DNA from: Pseudomonadota bacterium
GTDB lineage: Bacteria; Myxococcota_A; Polyangia; Haliangiales; Haliangiaceae
Direction of reading: 5' to 3'
Assembly (NCBI GenBank): GCA_023386455.1
Contig: JAEWJO010000497.1
Span: 1-7,315, forward strand
DNA length: 7,315 bases
A program made the position numbers and the translations under genes. Below are positions 1-5,839 of this stretch, piece by piece. The first letter of the stretch is position 1. Each line of letters opens with the position of its first letter. Under the pieces are notes generated by a model. That model made no database searches. It was not told the origin of the DNA and worked only from the letters and a program-made list of their open reading frames with translations.

Positions 1-637
1 GCGCGATGTCGTCCTGACCGTGGACGATCACGAGCGAGACCGGGTTCGCGATCACGACCCGCCACGGCGGCGGCAGCATCTGGATCGCGAGCGTGATCGC
101 CGACAGGCCGAGCCCCGTGATCGTGCCGGCGACGGCGCACGCGATCGGCCGGCGCTCTGCCGCGTCGGGCGGCGGCGCTTCGTCGTCGAAGAACCCGCGG
201 ACGAATGGCGGGAAGTACCAGCCGAACGGCAGGCCGAGCCGCGCGAGCACGTGCTGGTGCGTCTCCTGCGAGTGCTCGCCGCGCCACAGGACCTGGCCGT
301 CCTGGACGACCTCGCCGGTGTACATGCACGTGCCGCCGAAACAGTCGACATGGACGTAGCCGAACGGCTTGCCGGCGAACCGTCTCGACAGCGCGGGCAG
401 CGCGGTCATGACGCCCTCGAGCACGATCTCGTACGCGACGTTGTCGTCGACCGGCAGCGCGCCCGGGAACATCTCGCGCGCCTCCTCGAGGTCCGTCGTC
501 AGCACGCCGGCGATCATCGCGTCGTACGGCGCGGGGAGATGCTTCACGACGACAAGCGGCAGCTCGGCCATCGCGGTCGCGAGTGCGGCCGCGTCGCCGT
601 GGCAGGGGGCGATCGCGCAGCGGAGCTGAAAGCTCAC
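1..637 (-). CDS. Unrecognised protein, C-terminally truncated by the window edge, with a probable membrane segment
   Basis: I do not recognise this family. The frame opens with GTG at 637-635, two bases after the bamB stop, and stays open for 212 codons to the window edge. Its third positions are strongly G/C, as in the neighbouring genes, which supports real coding. The first 160 residues look soluble. They begin MSFQLRCAIAPCHGD and hold cysteines at 7, 12, 99 and 104; around 93-108 there is a motif FGYVHVDCFGGTCMYTGEV, and around 136-150 an aromatic stretch GLPFGWYFPPFVRGFF. Residues 165-187 (ACAVAGTITGLGLSAITLAI) are a likely transmembrane helix. A second hydrophobic stretch follows at about 193-206, so the protein probably continues as a membrane protein. 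No good Shine-Dalgarno sequence precedes the GTG, and translation is probably coupled to bamB. It is likely the third gene of a yfgM-bamB operon. Function is unknown; BAM or envelope involvement is only guilt by association. Confidence 0.8.
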   Translation of the reverse strand, partial: MSFQLRCAIAPCHGDAAALATAMAELPLVVVKHLPAPYDAMIAGVLTTDLEEAREMFPGALPVDDNVAYEIVLEGVMTALPALSRRFAGKPFGYVHVDCFGGTCMYTGEVVQDGQVLWRGEHSQETHQHVLARLGLPFGWYFPPFVRGFFDDEAPPPDAAERRPIACAVAGTITGLGLSAITLAIQMLPPPWRVVIANPVSLVIVHGQDDIA

Positions 638-639
638 GA

Positions 640-1800
640 CTACTCGAGATCGAATGCGTAGAGGATGCCGCGGTTCGACATCACGAACAGGCGCCCGTCG
701 CCGGTGATCGTCGGCTGTGCCGAGACGCCGTCGCCGGGGTCGAAGTACTCGAGCGTCTCGCCGGTCTTGCGATCCGCGACGAACAGGCCGGCGCTCGCGA
801 GCGAGTACACGATGACGTCGCTGTAGATCACCGGGTCGGCCGGCTCGCCGCCGCCGCGCGCGCCGACGCGCCACACGATGTTGCCGCCGAGATCGAGCGC
901 GTACGTGCCGAGGTCGGCGACCGAGACGTAGAGCGTCTTGCCATCGCTGGCGATGCCGCCGACGTTGCCGGTCGAGCTCGGCATCGACGCGTCCCAGAAC
1001 GGCACGCGCCACTTCACGAGGCCCGTCAGCTTGTCGATCGCGTAGACGCCACCGGAGGACGAGGCCGCATAGACGGTCCCTTCCATCACGATCGGCGTCG
1101 CGTCGACGTCCATGAAGCGGTCGGCGTCGGCCTTGAGCGAGGTCGACCATGCGACCGACCCGGTATCGCGGCGCAGCGCGACGAGCGTGCCGTTCGAGAA
1201 GCCGGTGTAGGCGAGGTCGCCGTCGATCGTGACGCCGGCGTGGCCGCGCAGCGTGTACTCCTCGGGAGTCTCGCTCTTGTACTGCCACTTGAACTTGCCG
1301 GTGATCGCGTCGACCGCGACGACCTGGTCGGCCTCGTTCGAGAAGATGATCAGATCGCGCGTCGACGACGGCGTCTGGCCGATCGGGCCGCGGCTCTGGT
1401 AGCGCCACTTCTCCTGGCCGGTCTGCGCGTCGAGCGCGACGAGGAAGCCGTCGTTCGTGCCGACGTAGAGCATGCCGCGATCGACGAGCGGCGCGGTCAC
1501 GACCGAGCCGAGCTGCTTGCGCCAGCGAACCGCGCCGTTCGACGTACGCAGCGCGTAGAACCAGCCGCGCGCCGAGCCGATGTAGAGCGTGTCGGCCCAG
1601 ATCGCCGGCGACGCGAACTCCTGCGGCGTCACCTCGGTCGTGCGATCCGCGGTCTGGAACTTCCACTTGAAGCTCAGCCGGTCCTCTCCCGGAGACTCGC
1701 GCTCTTCGGCGCTCACCGCGTCCGCGTGCTGCACGGGCACGCGTGCGCACCCGGCGGCCGAGGCCGCGGCAACGATCGATGCGAGCGCGAAGCGATTCAC
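640..1800 (-). CDS. bamB: BamB-like outer-membrane lipoprotein, PQQ-repeat eight-bladed beta-propeller
   Basis: BamB is the propeller lipoprotein of the BAM complex that scaffolds BamA and helps fold outer-membrane proteins from the periplasmic side. The 386-residue product (E. coli BamB is about 392) begins with a short lipoprotein signal and a lipobox-like AAGC with cysteine at 18. The next residue is Ala rather than Asp, which suits outer-membrane sorting. A low-complexity linker (19-40) leads into eight repeats of the PQQ/propeller type, each with a pattern like LYVGTxDGxLVALDAxTGxxKW; they lie near 70-95, 109-133, 150-174, 194-219, 241-265, 288-311, 328-352 and 369-386. Eight repeats match the eight blades of BamB. 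The start is GTG at 1800, overlapping the upstream yfgM-like stop by GTGA, which argues for translational coupling. PQQ-dependent dehydrogenases also contain such repeats, but they are much longer and carry catalytic residues not seen here. Synteny with der and a YfgM-like gene strengthens the BamB call. Confidence 0.87.
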   Translation of the reverse strand: MNRFALASIVAAASAAGCARVPVQHADAVSAEERESPGEDRLSFKWKFQTADRTTEVTPQEFASPAIWADTLYIGSARGWFYALRTSNGAVRWRKQLGSVVTAPLVDRGMLYVGTNDGFLVALDAQTGQEKWRYQSRGPIGQTPSSTRDLIIFSNEADQVVAVDAITGKFKWQYKSETPEEYTLRGHAGVTIDGDLAYTGFSNGTLVALRRDTGSVAWSTSLKADADRFMDVDATPIVMEGTVYAASSSGGVYAIDKLTGLVKWRVPFWDASMPSSTGNVGGIASDGKTLYVSVADLGTYALDLGGNIVWRVGARGGGEPADPVIYSDVIVYSLASAGLFVADRKTGETLEYFDPGDGVSAQPTITGDGRLFVMSNRGILYAFDLE

Positions 1801-2561
1801 GACCCGAGACTCGCGAGGCGTTCGTCGATGAGCGTCGGCAGCTCGGAGCTGTCCTTGCCCTCTTCCTTCGCCTGTTCGAGGGCCGTCTTCGCCTCGGCGG
1901 TCTTGCCGAGCAGCGCGAGCATGCGGCCCTGGTGGTAGAGCGCGTACGCGTGGCGCGGGCCCTGCGCGTCGGGCTGCATCGCCTGGAACGTGGCGAGCGC
2001 CTCCTCGAGGCCCTTCTGGCGTGCGGCCGCGTCCTTCTCGGCGTGCGCCTTCGTCTCCTGGGCGATGCCGAGACCCTCGCGGGCGAGCACGCCGTCGAGA
2101 CCCTTGGCGCCCTGCGCCTTCTTGTACTCGGCGATCGCCTCGTCGACCTTGCCCGCCTGCAGCAGGAGCGAGGCCTTGTACGCGCCGCCGCCGGCATCGG
2201 TGCCGTTCTTCACCATCGCGTCGAGCACGGCTTCCGCGCGCTCCTTGGCGTTCGCGAACGTCGGCTCCTTCGCCTTCGGGTCGGGCTCGACACCCGGCGG
2301 CCGCACCTGACGGTCGGCGACCTCGAGGACCTTCGCGAGCTTCGCGGTGTTCTTCTCGCGGCCGCGCTCCTTGAAGTAGCGGACCGTGAACACGGCCACG
2401 AGCACGACGGCGGTGATGCCGAGCGCGATCGCGATCTTCTTGACGTGCGGGATCAGACGCTCGACGAGGGACTCACCTCCGACCTGCATCGGTTTCGGGT
2501 CGAAACCGGGCTTGGCGGAGGGAGCAGACTTGTCGTCCTTTTTGTCGGTCTTGTCGGCCAC
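1797..2561 (-). CDS. yfgM: YfgM-like TPR protein anchored in the inner membrane
   Basis: YfgM is an ancillary subunit of the SecYEG translocon. It has a short cytoplasmic N-terminus, one transmembrane helix and a periplasmic TPR domain that links to chaperones such as PpiD. This 254-residue product fits that plan. Residues 1-42 are charged and lysine-rich, 43-60 form one clear helix (IAIALGITAVVLVAVFTV), then a basic RYFKERGREK follows. The rest is alpha-helical with TPR-like units near 126-150 (YKASLLLQAGKVDEAIAEYKKA) and 203-233 (YALYHQGRMLALLGKTAEAKTAL). E. coli YfgM is shorter (about 206); the extra length is in the N-terminus and at 85-110. I chose GTG at 2561 (VADKTDKK) because upstream codons would run into the divergent OMP gene and look non-coding, and because a -10-like element lies just before it. 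ATG at 2489 is the alternative start. The 3' end overlaps bamB by GTGA. A generic TPR membrane protein is possible, but the bamB and der neighbours favour YfgM. Confidence 0.78.
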   Translation of the reverse strand: MADKTDKKDDKSAPSAKPGFDPKPMQVGGESLVERLIPHVKKIAIALGITAVVLVAVFTVRYFKERGREKNTAKLAKVLEVADRQVRPPGVEPDPKAKEPTFANAKERAEAVLDAMVKNGTDAGGGAYKASLLLQAGKVDEAIAEYKKAQGAKGLDGVLAREGLGIAQETKAHAEKDAAARQKGLEEALATFQAMQPDAQGPRHAYALYHQGRMLALLGKTAEAKTALEQAKEEGKDSSELPTLIDERLASLGS

Positions 2562-2595
2562 GGCGATCGGCGATGTAGCACAATTCAGGGGTTTG
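2562..2595. promoter_or_regulatory. 34-base divergent intergenic region between the yfgM-like and OMP genes
   Basis: These 34 bases separate two divergent start codons, so promoters for both genes must overlap each other or lie inside the opposite coding region. On the minus strand TTGTGCTACAT (2583-2573) contains an extended -10-like TGnTACAT ending 11 bases before the GTG of the yfgM-like gene, implying little or no leader. On the plus strand CACAAT (2579-2584) is a weak -10 candidate and AGGGG (2587-2591) a possible ribosome binding site for the OMP gene. No convincing -35 is seen on either strand. The two candidate promoters would overlap, so the genes could be transcribed in competition. 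Confidence 0.4.
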
Positions 2596-3156
2596 GTGGC
2601 TTTGACCTCGCGCCCCGCTCTGCTGTTGCCCGTGATCTTCTGTGCGGTTTCTGCGCCCGCACACGCGGAGGGCGAACGTGCGCTGTCCGTGGGCCTGGGC
2701 TGGGCCACGTTCTCGACTCCCGGCGAGATGGCTCCGAACAGGGAGCCGACCACGGTGACGCCCGAGATCGGAGGCACGCTGGGGGTCAGCTACGAGCACG
2801 CGATCGGCTCGGACTTCTCGCTGCGCGCGGAGAGCGCTGGAAATCTGTTCTACGGCGGCAAGAGCAAGGACGACAGCGCGCTCTCGTACGCGCTCCTGGG
2901 CGACGCGGGCATCACGTTCCGGTTCGACGTCCTCAAGTACGTGCCCTACGCGTTCGCGGGCGTCGGCGGCGTCGTCACCTGGGGCGGCCCGATCGACAGC
3001 AACGCGCAGCTCGTGCTCGCGCTCGGCGGCGGCCTCGACGTGCTCGTCGATCGCTCGAAGTCGTGGGGCATCGAGGGCCGGCTCGTGTCGTTCGGCGGCG
3101 ATGTCACGATCTTCACGTTCGGTGTCCGTGCGACGTCGCGCTGGGGCTATTTCTGA
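2596..3156 (+). CDS. Small outer-membrane beta-barrel protein with signal peptide
   Basis: The product is 186 residues from GTG at 2596. Residues 1-24 form a Sec signal peptide (TSRPALLLPVIFCAVSAPAHA) with an AHA cleavage site before EGERAL. The mature part shows alternating hydrophobic/polar strands rich in Gly and aromatic residues, near 29-38, 57-70, 73-85, 96-110, 116-128, 136-150, 157-166 and 169-184, which fits an eight-stranded barrel. It ends in RWGYF, and a terminal Phe is the usual BAM-recognition signal. This resembles small OMP beta-barrel families (OmpA-barrel or OmpW-like), but I cannot place it in one family, and its ligand or role is unknown. The frame is open further upstream to 2386, but that part overlaps the yfgM-like gene on the other strand and lacks a signal peptide, so I reject it. 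AGGGG at 2587-2591 is 4 bases from GTG and 10 bases from TTG at 2602, so TTG is an alternative start. It converges on der with 10 bases between the stops and no visible terminator hairpin. Confidence 0.82.
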   Translation: MALTSRPALLLPVIFCAVSAPAHAEGERALSVGLGWATFSTPGEMAPNREPTTVTPEIGGTLGVSYEHAIGSDFSLRAESAGNLFYGGKSKDDSALSYALLGDAGITFRFDVLKYVPYAFAGVGGVVTWGGPIDSNAQLVLALGGGLDVLVDRSKSWGIEGRLVSFGGDVTIFTFGVRATSRWGYF

Positions 3157-3166
3157 GCCCGCGCCG

Positions 3167-4582
3167 CTAGTCGTCCTTGTGGCGGTCCTTGCGGGCCTTC
3201 ACGAACAGCCGGATCGGCGTGCCCTTGAAGCCGTACGCCTCGCGCAGCCGGTTCGCGATGAACCGCTTGTAGCTCGGCGCGAGACCCTCGGGCGAGTTCG
3301 CCCACAGGATGAACGTCGGCGGCCGGATCGCGCCCTGGGTGATGTACTTGATCTGGATCGCGCGGCCGTGGTGTAGCGGCGGCGGCATCTCCTCGATCAC
3401 GTCGGCGAAGAACCGGTTGAGCTGCGCGGTCGGGATACGCCGGCGATGCTCGGCCGCGACCTGCTCGACCGTGTCGAGCAGGCGATCGACGCCGTCGCCG
3501 CGCTGGGCGGACAGCATCACGGTCGGCGCCCACGTGAGGAAGTGGAACGTGTCCTTCGTCAGCTCCTTGAGCGCGGACTTCTTGGCTTCGCCGGAGACGA
3601 GGTCGCTCTTGTTGAGCGCGAGGACGAGCGCGCGGCCCGCCTCCTCGATCTTGCCGGCGATGCGCGCGTCCTGCTCGGCCGGGCCGATGCCGGCGTCGAT
3701 GACGAGCACCGCGACGTCTGCACGCTCGATCTGGCCGAGCGCCATCGACACCGCGATCTTCTCGATCTCCTCGTCGATCTTCGCCTTGCGGCGGATGCCG
3801 GCCGTGTCGACGAGCACGTAGTTACGACCACCGATCGAGAACGGCGCGTCGACCGGATCGGTCGTCGTGCCGGCGATGTCGTGGACGAGCGAGCGCTCCT
3901 CGCCGAGCATGCGGTTCGTCAGCGAGGACTTGCCCGCGTTCGGGCGGCCGACGAACGCGACGCGCAGCGGGCCGATCGCCGCGTTCGCGTCGGTCTCCTC
4001 CTCGGCGCCCTCGTCGGCGAGCTCGTCGCCTTCGTCCTCGGGATCGAACAGCGGATCGCGCTCGGCGACGGGCTCCTTCGGGCCGACGGTCGCGATGCAG
4101 ATTGCCTCGAGCAGCGAGTCGATGCCGCGGCCGTGGGCCGCCGAGATCGCGAACGCGTTGCCGAGGCCGAGCTCGTGGAACTCGTGGACGAGCACGTCGG
4201 CCTTCGGGTGATCGATCTTGTTGACCGCGAGGAACAGCGGCTTGCCGGTCGTGCGCAGCTGCTTCGCGAGATCCTGATCGATCGCCGACACGCCGGCGCG
4301 GCCGTCGACGACGAGCACGAGCGCGTCGGCCTCGTCGATCGCGCGCAGCGCCTGGCGGTGGATGCCGGCGCCGATGACCTCGGTCGCCGCCTCGGGATCG
4401 AGGCCACCGGTGTCGACGAGGCGCAGCGGCTGGCCGAAGTAGTCGGCATCGCCGTAGCGGCGATCGCGCGTCAGGTGCGGCGTGTCGTGGACGAGCGCCG
4501 GGCGTCCGCCGACGAGCCGGTTGAACAGCGGCGACTTGCCGACGTTCGGCCGGCCGATGATGGCGACGAGCGGCGTGGTCAT
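3167..4582 (-). CDS. der: Ribosome biogenesis GTPase Der (EngA), two G domains plus KH-like domain
   Basis: Der is an essential GTPase that binds the 50S subunit during assembly. The 471-residue product has the full family layout. G domain 1 has G1 GRPNVGKS (10-17), G2 around T38, G3 DTGG (57-60), G4 NKID (121-124) and G5 SAAHGRG (147-153). An acidic linker follows at 168-203 with many Asp/Glu. G domain 2 has GRPNAGKSS (212-220), DIAGTT (235-240), DTAG (259-262), NKSD (324-327) and SAQ (358-360). The C-terminal KH-like domain spans about 383-471, with IPTAQLNRFF, PPTFILWANSPE, SYKRFIANRLREAYGFKGTPI and a basic tail KARKDRHKDD. Oddities: residue 18, after GKS in domain 1, is Pro (usually Thr), and residue 36 in switch I is His where Gly is usual (DTPHLTRDR instead of a PG-TRD form). 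The ATG at 4582 overlaps the era stop by ATGA, and AAGGG lies 3 bases upstream of the ATG. A longer in-frame reading up to 5527 is an artefact of era's alternative frame. Confidence 0.96.
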   Translation of the reverse strand: MTTPLVAIIGRPNVGKSPLFNRLVGGRPALVHDTPHLTRDRRYGDADYFGQPLRLVDTGGLDPEAATEVIGAGIHRQALRAIDEADALVLVVDGRAGVSAIDQDLAKQLRTTGKPLFLAVNKIDHPKADVLVHEFHELGLGNAFAISAAHGRGIDSLLEAICIATVGPKEPVAERDPLFDPEDEGDELADEGAEEETDANAAIGPLRVAFVGRPNAGKSSLTNRMLGEERSLVHDIAGTTTDPVDAPFSIGGRNYVLVDTAGIRRKAKIDEEIEKIAVSMALGQIERADVAVLVIDAGIGPAEQDARIAGKIEEAGRALVLALNKSDLVSGEAKKSALKELTKDTFHFLTWAPTVMLSAQRGDGVDRLLDTVEQVAAEHRRRIPTAQLNRFFADVIEEMPPPLHHGRAIQIKYITQGAIRPPTFILWANSPEGLAPSYKRFIANRLREAYGFKGTPIRLFVKARKDRHKDD

Positions 4583-5508
4583 GTGCCCTTGTACCCGAGC
4601 TTCTCGATGTCGCGCTCGCTGCGGCTCCACTCCTCGAGCACCTTCACGAACAGCGACAGGTGCACCGGCTTGCCGAGCGCCTCGCCGACGGCGGTGCGCG
4701 CCGCGATCCCGAGCTCCTTGATCCGCGAGCCGGCGCGACCGACGACGATCGGCTTCTGCGACTCGCGCTCGACGACGATCACCGCACCGATCACGACCTC
4801 GCCCTTGCGCTCGGTCCAGGTCTCGATCTGGACCGCGCACGCGTAGGGCAGCTCCTTGCCGAGCTGGTGATAGAGCTGCTCGCGGATGATCTCCTGCGCG
4901 ATGAACTGCGGCGACCGGTCGGTCACCATCTCCGGCGGGAACAGCGGCGCGCCGGTCGGCAGCTTCATCGCGATCACGCGCTCGAGCACGTCGACGTTGT
5001 CGCCGGTCGCCGCCGAGATCGGCACGACCTCGATGCCGGGGTGCGCGTGGTTCCAGGCCTCGATCACGGGCAGGAGATCCGGCTTGCCGGCGCGATCGAC
5101 CTTGTTCAGCGCGACGATCAGCGGGTGGGCCTTCGACGCGTCGCCGAGCCCGACGGCATCGGCCTCCGTCATCCGCTGCGGCATGCGGCCGCGGCGGTCG
5201 GTCGCGTCGACGATCAGAAGCACGACGTCGGCATCGGACGCCGCCGCGATCGCCGCGTCGCGCATGTAGCGGCGCAGCGGGCCGCGGCCGTCCTGGACGC
5301 CCGGCGTGTCGACGTAGGCGATCTGCGCCCGCTCCGGCGTCTCGCCGGGCAGCTCGATCGTGTGAACACCGACGATCCGGTCGCGCGTCGTCTGCGGCTT
5401 GGCCGACACGGCGACCAGCCGCTTGCCGAGCACGCGATTGAGTAGCGTCGACTTGCCGACGTTCGGCAGGCCGACGATCGCGCAGAAGCCGGACCGAACT
5501 TCGTCCAT
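4579..5508 (-). CDS. era: GTPase Era, 16S rRNA-binding 30S assembly factor
   Basis: Era is an essential Ras-like GTPase that binds the 3' end of 16S rRNA through its KH domain and checks 30S maturation at the membrane-proximal ribosome pool. From ATG at 5508 the product is 309 residues (E. coli 301). The G domain has GLPNVGKST (13-21; the more usual form is GRPNVGKS), KPQTTRDRIVG (38-47) for G2, DTPG (67-70), NKVD (135-138) and SAATGDNV (165-172). The type II KH domain follows, with the family signature FIAQEIIREQLYHQLGKELPY (about 202-222), VVERESQKPIVVGRAGSRIK (about 245-264; GRAG is the KH GxxG loop) and VHLSLFVKVLEEW (282-294). The frame opens further up at 5535 (GTG) and at ATG 5520, but the -10-like element overlaps that stretch and the resulting extension MTLCYM is not family-like. 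No ribosome binding site precedes ATG 5508, which fits a leaderless or near-leaderless message. The stop overlaps der. Confidence 0.96.
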   Translation of the reverse strand: MDEVRSGFCAIVGLPNVGKSTLLNRVLGKRLVAVSAKPQTTRDRIVGVHTIELPGETPERAQIAYVDTPGVQDGRGPLRRYMRDAAIAAASDADVVLLIVDATDRRGRMPQRMTEADAVGLGDASKAHPLIVALNKVDRAGKPDLLPVIEAWNHAHPGIEVVPISAATGDNVDVLERVIAMKLPTGAPLFPPEMVTDRSPQFIAQEIIREQLYHQLGKELPYACAVQIETWTERKGEVVIGAVIVVERESQKPIVVGRAGSRIKELGIAARTAVGEALGKPVHLSLFVKVLEEWSRSERDIEKLGYKGT

Positions 5509-5517
5509 GGGCACCCG

Positions 5518-5537
5518 CATGTAGCACAAAGTCACAA
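5518..5537 (-). promoter_or_regulatory. era: Putative era-der promoter with extended -10 and tandem TTTGTG
   Basis: On the minus strand the AT-rich stretch TTGTGACTTTGTGCTACATG stands out in very GC-rich DNA. TGCTACAT reads as an extended -10 (TGn plus TACAT) and ends 10 bases before the era ATG. Transcription would begin within a few bases of the start codon. No -35 is visible at the usual distance; TTGTGA is only about 7 bases upstream of the -10. The same 11-mer, TTGTGCTACAT, lies in the same position before the yfgM-like gene at 2583-2573. Confidence 0.4.
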
Positions 5538-5560
5538 AACTCGCGCCCTCGCGGCGCTTT

Positions 5561-5575
5561 CGCTAGCGTCGTGGC
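5561..5575 (+). promoter_or_regulatory. Possible leaderless promoter of the small membrane-protein gene
   Basis: CGCTAGCG (5561-5568) is a perfect 8-base palindrome, and TAGCGT (5564-5569) could act as a -10 whose expected start point coincides with the ATG at 5576. There is no purine-rich ribosome binding site in the bases before the ATG. The reading is weak: the -10 match is poor and no -35 is evident. A short GCGCC/GGCGC hairpin (5543-5547 with 5553-5557) lies just upstream. Confidence 0.2.
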
Positions 5576-5839
5576 ATGGCCCGGGTCGCCCTGATTCTCG
5601 CGTTCGGCGCGATGCTGGCGGCTGGCCTGCCCTCGCCCGGCCTGTACCTCGCGATCGGCCTCGGGATCGCGGCCATCGGCGCGGGCTACCTCGGGTATTC
5701 ACGCAAGGCCGCCCCCGGCTACTCGCGGCTGGCGGGCGCCGCCGCGATGATGGTCGGCACGCTCGGCCTGCTACTGGGCTCGGCGCGGGTCGTGATCGTC
5801 CTCGCCGCGATCGACCGCATCGATCGCATGCTCGGCTAG
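5576..5839 (+). CDS. Small hydrophobic protein, about three membrane helices, function unknown
   Basis: I do not recognise this 87-residue protein. It starts at ATG 5576 with MARVALILAFGAMLAAGL, which could be a first helix or an uncleaved signal. A second hydrophobic helix follows at about 21-41 (GLYLAIGLGIAAIGAGYLGY), then a basic, proline-containing loop SRKAAPGYSR (42-51), then a long hydrophobic segment at 53-79 (AGAAAMMVGTLGLLLGSA and VVIVLAAI). It ends in a charged tail DRIDRMLG. The Gly/Ala richness suggests tightly packed helices. Third positions are G/C-rich as in real genes here, and the open frame fills the gap between two neighbours exactly, so I take it as genuine. It is divergent from era (67 bases between starts), and its TAG stop overlaps the TAG stop of the opposing coiled-coil gene in a shared CTAG (5836-5839). 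Membrane location is inferred from hydrophobicity only. Confidence 0.72.
   Translation: MARVALILAFGAMLAAGLPSPGLYLAIGLGIAAIGAGYLGYSRKAAPGYSRLAGAAAMMVGTLGLLLGSARVVIVLAAIDRIDRMLG

Noticed and set aside
583..1938. Long plus-strand open frame of 451 codons opposite bamB
   Set aside because: It is rich in Arg, Asp and Val in a repetitive pattern typical of the antisense of G/C-third-position genes, and the minus strand holds a clear eight-repeat propeller.
2386..2595. 70-codon N-terminal extension of the outer-membrane protein
   Set aside because: It would overlap the yfgM-like gene in antisense and bury the clear signal peptide inside the protein.
2562..2777. 72-codon N-terminal extension of the yfgM-like protein
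   Set aside because: It is the antisense of the OMP signal-peptide and first barrel region, with no family resemblance; GTG 2561 gives a proper short cytoplasmic tail.
3446..4846. Long plus-strand open frame opposite der and era
   Set aside because: Same low-complexity Arg/Asp/Val composition, fully opposite two well-recognised GTPases.
3167..5527. Single 786-codon minus-strand frame that could be read as a giant N-terminally extended Der
   Set aside because: The first 315 codons are an out-of-frame reading of era; the Arg/Ala-rich sequence has no domain, and the family start is ATG 4582.
5543..5560. GCGCC-loop-GGCGC hairpin followed by TTT as a terminator
   Set aside because: The stem is only 5 bases, the T run is three, and it lies between two divergent start sites where no transcript should end.
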